From positions 769,001-833,000 of the forward strand of contig CM049308.1 of the NCBI GenBank assembly GCA_026874595.1: DNA of 64,000 bases. Direction: 5' to 3'. Below are positions 49,553-61,500 of the stretch, one piece after another. Numbering within the stretch: position 1 is the first letter of the stretch; every line of letters starts with the position of its first letter. Under the pieces are notes generated by a model that saw only the letters and a program-made list of their open reading frames with translations, had not been told where the DNA came from and searched no databases. A program made the translations under genes and the position numbers. The DNA comes from Sipunculus nudus. Its lineage: Eukaryota; Annelida; Sipuncula; Golfingiida; Sipunculidae.

Positions 49553-52500
49553 GATCACTGCTTTACAATATTCATAATCGTCAAATTATTTTTTAAAGTT
49601 TGAATTCTGATAAGGGCGTGTTTTGTTTACTGTCTTTACTGTAGTTACCGTACACTCTCGTTAATACCCTGATGGAGCGCAGTGTCAAGGACAGTGATAA
49701 AGCAGAGACTCAGCAGGAGGATCGTCACCTTAACATGGTCTTCTACTTGTTCTGCTTTGAAGCATCATTTGCTACTGGTATTATCGCCCTTTTCTGGGTT
49801 GATATAATACCGGGGTTTGGTACATCGAAAAACATTCATATATTCTGGGAAAAGTAAGTATTTCGGGACCGTCACTAGTTTGAACCAAAAATTTTCGTAC
49901 AAGTCCAACTGGTTGCACTCTTAGGTCTATGTGTCTCTTTTTCTGCCAAACAGGAGGTAATTTTTTTTTAATGTGTGAGACTTATATATGTTCATCACTT
50001 TTCAGACCGTACTATTCAACCCTTTTTGTTGCATATTTAACTAGGCGAACTAAGTAGGGTGTTTTTTTAATCCCTACCTACTAATCCCGACAATACCAAC
50101 ACAATATTTGCTAAAGTTTATTGCTAATATTTTAAATACGGACTCACAGTGAGTATAATCTTACTCTGGGACGGGTGTCAAATTACATTTAATTTACTAT
50201 AGACTTAAAACATCAGCACTCCCTGTGCGGAGTCCAAGGGAGATATTTATGAACTATTAATTCACTTCTAATCTACTTTCCGGTACCGGGTACTGATTTA
50301 ACAAATATATAATTCATTCAGGAACCGAAATATCTCAACTTTGTGGCAACTTAATTATTGTACCCTGGAAGGCGGCGACGTTTGGTATGTTGGTCTGAGC
50401 TGCGTCTGGTCGTTGCTTGGTAACTGTTGTCTTAGCATATTTCAACGGTGTAACTCTACCACATGCTGGTAGGCCTTCATTCCACTTTAACCAGGAGCTG
50501 CTGCCTCATTTCTTGGCCCGGACATACCCTTAATCTTGAGCTACAAGCTCATTTCTCAGCCCGGACAGACCTTTAATCTGGAGCTGCTAGCTCATTTCTC
50601 AGCCCGGACAGACCTTAAATTTGGAGCTGCTGGCTCAGGTGACCGTACTCATTATGCTTTAATTTGTGTATTTAGATGAGGTCACAGAAAGCGTTATTCA
50701 TCCGATGCACGTCCCATTTCCACCAATGGCTCTACAGATACATTTCTGGCTTTACGATGTCCGACGAACCCTGACTGGTCAATTCTCCTGATTAGTACAC
50801 ATGACGGCTATCGAGGACCGCCAGTTTCCATGCAGACTAAAACCCGGATGGTACAAGTCGTGTGACCTAGGTCAAAGTGCACGGATATGAATCTACTAGT
50901 ATTAAGTAATTTGTGATATTCCATCCCCTATATTAATTCCCTTTCTCGTGATGAAACGGAACATAGAAGGAGCGTAGGGACTTCTCAAATACACAGTTTG
51001 GCCAACGTGTACTACATAAAGTAAATTTTAACTACCGCTTGCTTTGAATAACATAAAAAATCCAAACCAAGGTCAGCGCTCTAGTACCTGGTACTGCAAT
51101 ATACACATCTTTCTTTTATCAAGCGTGGCAAATATAATGGACCCAATGAGCAATTAACTTCCCTGGAGAGTTATCAGTTATCAACTTTTTGGAGCTGACA
51201 CACGGTTAGCCATGACAGCATGACATTCAGGCCTTCTAAAATAATTGATGGTGGCAGTTAATTAAAAAGCGGACGTTTGGGTGACAGGCTCACCCCATAA
51301 CACACCCCCTTTATCAGAACAAGACTTATTATCCCAGGAGTCACACTTTCGCTTCGCTAGAAAAGCAAGCTTCACTAGCGAGACAGTTCGTTCCGCTTTG
51401 ATGTCACCCCGTAACACTAATAATAACAAAAAAACTAGCCCATTCTCAAGACAGCCCATTGGCTCAACAAAACATGTCAAACGTTCTCGAGAGAATGCTC
51501 GCAGGATGGAAATCCTGTGTATTTTGCTGCATCATGAGCCTGTAGTCAAACAAATAATTGATTCGATGACCAATCGGCTGGGTGACCAATCAGCTGTCTG
51601 ACCAATTAGCCGTGGGACAAATTTACAGACCAAATTTTTTTCGAAGCTGTATGGCTGTTTTGCATATCGCTTGCTTTCTTTCATCAATATAGTGCTTGAA
51701 TAGACGGCCCATGTACGTCACTAATATTTATAGACGCCTGAAACGATCTTTTGAACCACCAGTGGTTTCCAAGATGGACTTCTCCTAATGGTTATTCGCC
51801 CAGGATCACGTGACTTTTGACTTCCTTGCAGATTTAATTTTTGACATGTTTTTTTTCTTCTCAGGTTTAAGTTTAACTTGTTGTGTTCGTTTGGTGACGC
51901 CGGCTGTAGCCCCGGGGTCGGGATACTCGTGTGGCTGTGCACGTTCTGCAACGTCATCGGAGTGTTCTCTATAGCCTACCTCCTCAGATACTCAGAGGGC
52001 GCCAACTACATGATGGTTGTCATGGTGCGTGCTCATGTGATCATTTCAATGTCTTGTAATATTACTTCTGTTAGATATTTATCGATCTATCTAATCCTTT
52101 GATAAAAAGACCTAGAGTACTATAGTGTCACAAACAGTTATATAATTGTTCATTAATGATGAGAGGATGGGCTGCTGCAAGGGTCGGGTGGCGTACTGGA
52201 TCACATGACTAGAGTCACGTCGCCACGCTAGCCTAAGGGTTTATGCAGACCATACATTCATTCGGCACGCAGCATCGCAAGGAGCAACAGCTGAAATAGT
52301 TTGCGTGTCTTGTAAACTCCTTAAAAATCCCCGCCAGACAACCATGCCGACAGAAGACACTGAAAACGTAGAAACTATAAATAAAAGTTCTCAACTGGGC
52401 CCGTAACCATACGAAAGAACATGCAGCTGTCGAGATGTCAGCAAAGCAGGGGTTCACATCAATTCCAGCGCTAGAACTCCTGGAACAAAACGACCTGCCT

Positions 52501-55500
52501 GCAAAAATTCCTAGCGGCCAACAGAAACGCATATTGAAGGCAACCCAAGAACTGAAAGGCCACGGCGCAAACAACTCAAATGATCGACAAACGACGGTTT
52601 GTCCATAACGCAAGCGACACAAGCGGGACCCGACAGAGCTGTGGACCGGCAGCATACGCCTCAAAAAAGCCTAAGACACATTTCAATACAGATACAAGAC
52701 GACCAAATCGACCCGTACCATGCCCAGGTGTTGAGCCAATATCGTGTTGGACAGCAAATCGGAATAAACCAACCGCCCATATCTTCTTCCGTGGTCGAGC
52801 CACTTAGAGAGAAGAAAAGTGCGGGAACCAGTCAAGGCCCTCCGGTTGATGACCCCAATGCAAGGCTGATGGGGGCGTTTCGAGAGATGGGGCTCCTAAA
52901 TCAATCTGCGAAGTGACAACTACCAGAGACAGTACAAACCATGGATATAGTCAGAGATTCTGGAAAATACCAACCCTGCCACGGCGAATGCATCATGGAA
53001 GGTTCCACATATTCATTTGGCATCTTTGGCGTCAGGTAGGCCCCCTAGGTTTCTTGATATTTTAGATTTAGATGACGGGGCAAGTGGCTCTCAGGATGCC
53101 GTAATACGGTCGTTGAACACAAATGGGGATCGTTATAATGGACCAAATGTGTTGAAGCCTCGTCTTGAGAATATACCATTGGCACAGTGGACATTGGCAA
53201 ATCTGTCTATTATGCATGGATTGTTAGATGAAGGGCACATACAGGGTCAACAGGGGATCCTTGATTACCTATCGCACAAGGCGCATGTGAAATGATTTTT
53301 AAAAAATACGATCAATGGGATAGAGAATTTAGGAGGCTTCAGGTTACGAATAACTTCAGATGGGGACAAAGTTGGTCATCTCCAACAGTTTTGGCTAAAA
53401 CCTAAATATCTGGGTGTGGGGGGGGGGGGGGATATGGCCACAAGGCAAACAAACAGCCCGTCAGCAAAATCAACCAATATCTGGGGGACCAGTATCATCA
53501 TTAAAGTTAATCTATAAAGCCTTTAAATCAAATTTATTCAAATAAGTTCGTACATGTTTGCTCATAAACAGGGTGTGAACAGGGTCACCCAGTGTGGAGG
53601 CATTTTAACAATAATATTAGTTAACAGCGTTAGAGCCCCAGCCCCCCAGAATGCATGGTTTAATCATTAGTGCTTGGAACCAGTTACTGCAAGGAGGTGT
53701 TGATAGAGGTTTATCATATCAGGTATAGAGAAAGGATTTGACATTGTAAAAATAGGTGTTAAGCCAAAGCATACACGCGTTAGAAACCATACATCTGCAA
53801 TGCAGCATAAAGAGCAATTAGAATTACAAATACAGAATGAAATTGATAATGGAAATAGTGTAATATGTGAGAATAACCCTAGCACAATTAGCCCTCTTCG
53901 AGTCATATGAAAGCCTGATGGGAGTGTAAGACTTATTCATGATTTTAGTCTTCCAAAATAAGGTTCCGTAAATATTTTTTCACCTGAGGTAGAGAAAAGT
54001 AGATTCAGGACAGTAGATGATGCAGCTGAGCTTATGTCACCAATATGTTATATGGCAAATGTCGACCTGGAAGCTGCATACAGGTCAGCATCCATCAGTG
54101 CTGACAATCAAGAATTAACTGGATTATAGTGGTATGATAATTCTGGCAGGGTAATGTACCGTAGAGACTCTAAGCTCCAATTTGGTTTAAGGTTTGGTCC
54201 TCATATTTTTCATAGATTACCACAGGCAGTTACAAGGATAATGGCCAGGAAGGGCTTCAAAATATTATTGCATATTTGGATGACTTTCTGATAAAGTGCG
54301 ACACATATGATCAATGTATTGATGCACAAAGAAATATGATTATGGTTATAAGAAGCCTAGAATTTGGAATAAATTGGAACAAGGTGGTAGATCCGACGCA
54401 ATGTATTGTGTTCCGGGGGGTCCAACTCCACGGCTGTCTCTGAGTGAACCTAAGCACAAAGTGTTAGAACTATAAGGGGAAGTCATTTGTCAGATTTCGC
54501 CGAGTAACAAAACGACAAATTCAAAGTTTAATGGTCAAACGTGACTGTGGAGCGGCTGTGGCCAAAGGCGTGAGAGTTTTTCTTCGTCGGCTCATTATGG
54601 CAGCTAATAAACAGTTTAAAGCAAAAAAGCAGATAGACGTTGTCTATTCTGTGATACAGATGGCTTGAATGTATGTCGGTATTTAATGGTAGTTCAGTCA
54701 TACAGGACCAACGCCCAGTTACCTGTGTGTACAGCATATAAATGTCAAATAGGCAATGGCGCTTGTATTGGCTGCTCGCAGATGGTTTTATTCATGGCAG
54801 AACTTTTAATGTTATCAGATAATGTAACTACTGTCACTGCAATTAACAAGGGTACCTCCCGCAACTCTTTCTTAATGGAAGCCCTTCCTGGTTTGTTATG
54901 GCTATTGACCAAGTATAATTTTACAATTAAGGCGACATATTAACCTGGAAAACAAAATGGGTTCTCAGACATTATCTCACGGTTACCTAATGTGGGCCTA
55001 TCTTACCAAACACATGATAAGCTCAGTTGAAAGAGCCTTGCATCATCACATGCCTTTATAGTCTGAGTATTTTATATATTTATTTCTCTAAAGGCAGCAG
55101 AAAATGCATCCTACCTGACCAGTGACCAGGACATTAAAGTGGGAACCTCTATTGGACAAGCCTTCTCCTGGGCGACTATTTCCACGCCCGAAACACATTC
55201 AAGGGCATATGTCTCTTTCGGTTATCAATTTGCTGCACCTCTGGTGCCCCTTAGTCTCATAAGCTCACAGCGATACATTGCGTTTTTAGCAGAGAAATCA
55301 AAATTTGCTTATCTCAAGCAGTACCTGGATATTGTAAACATGATGTATGAACTTGTAGGGTTGACTTCCCCTTTAAATGAATCCCTATTTATCGCTGTTC
55401 TTCTGGAGGTGTACGCTGATCTATTGGAGACACTCCAAACCTTCAAACTTTCTGTGACGTTGTCTATTTTGCGACATGTAGTTAACATGTTATGTCTTGA

Positions 55501-58500
55501 TATTTCACAAAACTTGTGCTTCGGGGCAATATGCCTGACTGCCTTTTTCAGTTTCAGGAAATCCAACCTCCTCCCTTCATCAGCCAGAACCACTGAATCT
55601 GACAAGTACATTACTAGGCAGGACCTCTCTTCCTTTCCAGACCATTAACTGGTCACAGATCATCCAAAATAATTCAATTCAGTGAACGTAGCCTACAAGT
55701 CCGTCTACCCCATATTTCAAATTCGTACCTCTGCCCAGATAAGCATTTCTTTTTTTTTTTGTAGTAAAAAGTGTGACAGCTGAAGCAGCAGCCCCAGTGT
55801 TTCAGTACTGGTCAGGAAGGATATGTAGGGTGATGCGAATCAATTGTTTATCAAACGCTTAAGGCAAGCCCTTGTTTGTTTGGGTTTCCCTGCTAAAAAT
55901 ACCCCGGACACGGTTTTAGACGGGGTTGGGCAACTTTGGCATTCAATAACAATATCCCGGTGAATTTAGTAAAGCTTAAGGGGGAATGGAAAATTCAGCA
56001 ATACCAGAGATATATAGCACCCTCCACAAAAGACAGACTTAAAGTAGCCTTTACCCTTGGGGCACAGGCTAGCTTGAAGTGTAACCAGTCCCCCCCCCCT
56101 ACACACACACACTAACCGCTAAATTCACACACGCATCGACCTACCTTGTCAGCATCAACTACACTCCAACAAACTGCATACTCTACTGGTTTGGGCTTGA
56201 TACGATGGGATGTGTGGCAAGGAAAGACTACAAGAAATAAATTAGCGCGTGTCGTTGTTTTATAATACTGCAATTCAACACTCACACTTAAGATTGTATC
56301 AGTTCATGATAATGCTAATTCCCTATACACAGTTAATATCACAATTAATTAAGTAATTGTTCATTAATTTGGAGAGGGCGGGCTGCAGCAAGGGTCAAGT
56401 GGCATGCTAGATCACATGACTATGGTCGCGTGGCTTTGCTAGCCCAAGGGTTTGTGCAGAACATACATTCATTCGGCACGCAGCATCGCATGGAGTCACA
56501 GCTGAAAAATTTTTAAACCAGCCCTCCCTCCCTTACTCTCAAATTTATTTTTTTATTAGTATGTGAATTATAGTTTCTTGTTGTCGTCAGTAGACACCGA
56601 TATTTAAGTAGTTGTAAATTTATGTGGGTTTTTTATCAGTATGTGAATTATAGTTTCTTGTGGTCGTCAGTAGACACTGATATTTAAGTAGTTGTTTAGT
56701 ATACGTTAAGCTTATAGATGTTAACAATGTCCCTTTAAGTGTGCTTCATTCTCCATCCATGTGCCTATTGGGGAATTATGTGATTTTGGCCAAAACAGTG
56801 AATAGGATGTATGGCCAGGAAAGAATACTGTAAATCAATTAGTAGAGGCCTAAATCGGTTGTCATTGTTGTAGTATACTGCACTGCAACACTCACACGTA
56901 AGATTGTATCAGTTCATGATCGTTCTGGTTCCCCTTTACACAATTAATCGAGCAGGTAATGTAGCTCTTAAGCTGGCATGCCATACGCGAATGTAGCAGC
57001 TATGCATATGCGGTACGAATTGAATTGGAAAGATTTTATTCTCTTGCAGTGATTTTATTAATACGTAAATTCGGGGAATTTGGTGTCCGTTACCATGCGT
57101 ATGCGTTTTCAGTCGTTGCAGTGAGCGATCAAAACGTGCTGCATACGCATATGTATATATTTAATGCCTTTGCAAGATTAAGCAACCCAAGTATAAGCAT
57201 ACAAACAATTTAATCCCTCTAATCAAGACTGTCTGGACAGATTTGTTTCTGTGGTTTTCTGAAGATGTTGTAATAGTTGTAGTAGTAGCAGTAGTAGTAC
57301 TAGTAGAAGTAGTAATAGTAGTAGTAGTAGTAATAATAGTAATGGTAGAAAAAGTAGACATAGTAGTAGAAATAGTAATAGTAGATTTAGTAGTCGTTTT
57401 AGTAGTAGTTGAAGTAGAAGTAGAAGTACTGGTAGTAGCTGTAGTAGTAGTAGTAGAAGTAGTAGTAGCAGCAGCAGTAGCAGCAGTATTTTTGTCATAT
57501 TATTGTCTCAGGGGACAACGTTGGTGACATGCTTGGTCAGTTTTGTTTATTACTGAGCATGACAACCTCTGACACATTGCTGTTTTACTGAGCACAGTGT
57601 TTTCTTCTTTCTTTCATTTCGTTGCCAAAACCTTAAAAGGAAAAAGTGAAATCTATGTGATTAAGAGTAAATTTCATCAATAAGGAAGCTGCAAAACTTC
57701 GGTTTTATGTTTGCTTTATGAACACGCATGCCAGGCCGTGTTTGGATCCTTCCCTTTTTAGCCTCCGCAACCCTTTTTTGAAGGATTTAAAGTAATATAT
57801 TTTTAGACTTTGGCCTTCCCTTTCCGGACATGAGTACCCTTTTAGGTTTTCTCATCATACTCCTTTCTCATCAATCTTCATCATTTAATGCGATGCAACC
57901 TATCACACCACTCTCTGTCTCTCTGTCTCTCGCCTTCTTTGTCTGCAAAGACGCGGACGGGAGGAAGGATTAGTCCGGGTATATATGTGGATGGGAAATA
58001 TCTATCTGTCGTCTTCTTTGTCTTGAGAGACAAGAAGGGATGAGGAAGAGTTAGTCCGGGTTTATATGTGGAAGCGAACTATCTATATGTCGTCTTCTTT
58101 GTCTTGAGAGACAAGAAGGGAGAGGAAGAGTTAGTCCGGGTTTATATGTGGATGCATACTATCTGTCTGCCGACTTCTTTGTCTGGAGAGACCTGGAGGG
58201 AGAGGTAGAGTAAGTCCGGGTTTAAATGTGGATGCGTACTATCTTTCTGTCGCTTTTTTGTCTTTAGAGACGCGGAGGGAGATGAAGAGTTAGTCCGGGT
58301 TTATATGTGGATGCCTACTATCTGTCTCTCATCTTCTTTGTTTGGAGAGACGCGGAGGGAGAGGAAGAGTTAGTCCGGGGTTATATGTGGATACGTACTA
58401 TCTGTCTGCCGACTTCTTTGTCTGGAGAGACCTGGAGGGAGAGGTAGAGTTAGTCCGGGTTTAAATGTGGATGCGTACTATCTTTCTGTCGCTTTTTTGT

Positions 58501-61500
58501 CTTTAGAGACGCGGAGGGAGAGGTAGGAATAGTCCGGGTTTATATGTGGATGCGAACTATCTGTATGTCGTCTTCTGTGTCTGGAAAGACGCGGAGGGAG
58601 AGGAAGAGTTAGTCCGGGTTTGTATGTGGATGCGTACTATCTTTCTGTCGTCATCTCTGTCTTAAGAGGCCAGGAGGGTGAGGAAGAGTTAGTCCGGGTT
58701 TTATGTGGATTCGTACTTTCTGTCTGCCGACATCTTTGTCTGGAGAGACGCTGAGGGAGAGGAAAAGTTAGTCCAGGTTTATATGTGGATGCGTACTATC
58801 TATCTTTCGTCTTCTATGTTTGGAGAGACGCGGAGGGAGAGGAAGAGTTAGTCCGGGTTTATATGTGGATGCGCACTATCTATCTTTCGTCTTCTGTGTC
58901 TGGAAAGACGCGGAGGGAGAGGAAGAGTTAGTCCGGGTTTATATCTGGATGCCTACTATCTGTCTCCCATCTTCTTTGTTTGGAGAGACGCGGAGGGAGA
59001 GGTAGGGTTAGTCCGGGTTTATATGTGGATGCGTACTATCTGTCTGCCGACATCTTTGTCTGGAGAGACGCGGAGGGAGAGGAAGAGTTAGTCCGGGTTT
59101 ATATGTAGATGCGTACTATCTATCTGTCGTCTTCTTTGTTTGGAGAGACGCGGAGGAAGAGGAAGGGTTAGTCCGGGTTTATATGTGGATGCGTCCTATT
59201 TTTCTGTCGTCTTCTTTGTCTTAAGAGACAAGGAGGGTGTGGAAGAGTTAGTCCGGGTTTATATGTGGATGCGTACTATCTGTTTGCCGACTTCTTTGTC
59301 TGGAGAGACGCGGAGGGAGAGGAAGGGTTAGTCCGGGTTTATATGTGGATGCTTACTATCTGTCTGCCGACTTCTTTTTCTGGAGAGACGCGGAGGGAGA
59401 GGAAGAGTTAGTCCGGGTTTATATGTGGATGCGTACTATCTGTCTGCCGACTTCTTTGTCTGGAGAGACGCGGAGGGAGAGGAAGACTTAGTCCGGGTTT
59501 ATATGTGGATGCGTACTATCTGTCTGCCGACTTCTTTGTCTGGAGAGACGCGGAGGAAGAGGAAGAGTTAGTCCGGGTTTATATGTTGATGCGTACTATC
59601 ATTCTGCCGACTTCTTTGTTTGGAGAGACGCGGAGGGAGAGGAAGAGTTAGTCCGGGTTTATATGTGGATGCGTACTATCTGTCTGCCGACATCTTTGTC
59701 TGGAGAGACGCTGAGGGAGAGGAAGAGTTAGTCCGGGTTTATATGTGGATGCGTCCTATTTTTCTGTCGTCTTCTTTGTCTTAAGAGACAAGGAGGGTGT
59801 GGAAGAGTTAGTCCGGGTTTATATGTGGATGCGTACTATCTGTTTGCCGACTTCTTTGTCTGGAGAGACGCGGAGGGAGAGGAGGGGTTAGTCCGGGTTT
59901 ATATGTGGATGCTTACTATCTGTCTGCCGACTTCTTTTTCTGGAGAGACGCGGAGGGAGAGGAAGAGTTAGTCCGGGTTTATATGTGGATGCGTACTATC
60001 TGTCTGCCGACTTCTTTGTCCGGAGAGACGCGGAGGAAGAGGAAGAGTTAGTCCGGGTTTATATGTTGATGCGTACTATCATTCTGCCGACTTCTTTGTT
60101 TGGAGAGACGCGGAGGGAGAGGAAGAGTTAGTCCGGGTTTATATGTGGATGCGTACTATCTGTCTGCCGACATCTTTGTCTGGAGAGACGCGGAGGGAGA
60201 GGAAGAGTTAGTCCGGGTTTATATGTGGATGCGTACTATCTATCTTTCGTCTTCTGTGTCTGGAAAGACGCGGAGGGAGAGGAAGAGTTAGTCCGGGTTT
60301 ATATCTGGATGCCTACTATCTGTCTCCCATCTTCTTTGTTTGGAGAGACGCGGAGGGAGAGGTAGGGTTAGTCCGGGTTTATATGTGGATGCGTACTATC
60401 TGTCTGCCGACATCTTTGTCTGGAGAGACGCGGAGGGAGAGGAAGAGTTAGTCCGGGTTTATATGTAGATGCGTACTATCTATCTGTCGTCTTCTTTGTT
60501 TGGAGAGACGCGGAGGAAGAGGAAGGGTTAGTCCGGGTTTATATGTGGATGCGTCCTATTTTTCTGTCGTCTTCTTTGTCTTAAGAGACAAGGAGGGTGT
60601 GGAAGAGTTAGTCCGGGTTTATATGTGGATGCGTACTATCTGTTTGCCGACTTCTTTGTCTGGAGAGACGCGGAGGGAGAGGAAGGGTTAGTCCGGGTTT
60701 ATATGTGGATGCTTACTATCTGTCTGCCGACTTCTTTTTCTGGAGAGACGCGGAGGGAGAGGAAGAGTTAGTCCGGGTTTATATGTGGATGCGTACTATC
60801 TGTCTGCCGACTTCTTTGTCTGGAGAGACGCGGAGGGAGAGGAAGACTTAGTCCGGGTTTATATGTGGATGCGTACTATCTGTCTGCCGACTTCTTTGTC
60901 TGGAGAGACGCGGAGGAAGAGGAAGAGTTAGTCCGGGTTTATATGTTGATGCGTACTATCATTCTGCCGACTTCTTTGTTTGGAGAGACGCGGAGGGAGA
61001 GGAAGAGTTAGTCCGGGTTTATATGTGGATGCGTACTATCTGTCTGCCGACATCTTTGTCTGGAGAGACGCTGAGGGAGAGGAAGAGTTAGTCCGGGTTT
61101 ATATGTGGATGCGTCCTATTTTTCTGTCGTCTTCTTTGTCTTAAGAGACAAGGAGGGTGTGGAAGAGTTAGTCCGGGTTTATATGTGGATGCGTACTATC
61201 TGTTTGCCGACTTCTTTGTCTGGAGAGACGCGGAGGGAGAGGAGGGGTTAGTCCGGGTTTATATGTGGATGCTTACTATCTGTCTGCCGACTTCTTTTTC
61301 TGGAGAGACGCGGAGGGAGAGGAAGAGTTAGTCCGGGTTTATATGTGGATGCGTACTATCTGTCTGCCGACTTCTTTGTCCGGAGAGACGCGGAGGGAGA
61401 GGAAGACTTATTCCGGGTTTATATGTGGATGCGTACTATCTGTCTGCCGACTTCTTTGTCTGGAGAGACGCGGAGGGAGAGGAAGAGTTAGTCCGGGTTT

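Larger units (their letters stand above)
52144..56950 (+). mobile_element. Decayed Ngaro/DIRS-like tyrosine-recombinase retrotransposon
   Basis: Lies in sense orientation in intron 4 of copy B. Order: A1 repeat; Gag-like remnants (52430-53295); reverse transcriptase (about 53700-54420: KPDGSVRLIHDFS, MANVDLEAAYRS, LQFGLRFGPHIF); RNase H (about 54700-55010: TAINKGTSRNSF, PGKQNGFSDIISRL); tyrosine recombinase (55139-55648 and 55890-56090), with the catalytic HGFRRG block at 55909 and a following QQYQRYIAPST whose tyrosine fits the nucleophile; then B1-A2-B2. Stops and frameshifts in RT and RNase H make it non-functional. Such elements integrate with a tyrosine recombinase rather than a DDE integrase. 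Confidence 0.85.

Noticed and set aside
52233-52664. 143-codon minus-strand gene opposite the Ngaro-like Gag region
   Set aside because: It is the antisense shadow of the retrotransposon coding region and has no domain of its own.
57223-57527. Poly-Val / poly-Leu proteins
   Set aside because: These are translations of an imperfect GTA trinucleotide microsatellite.
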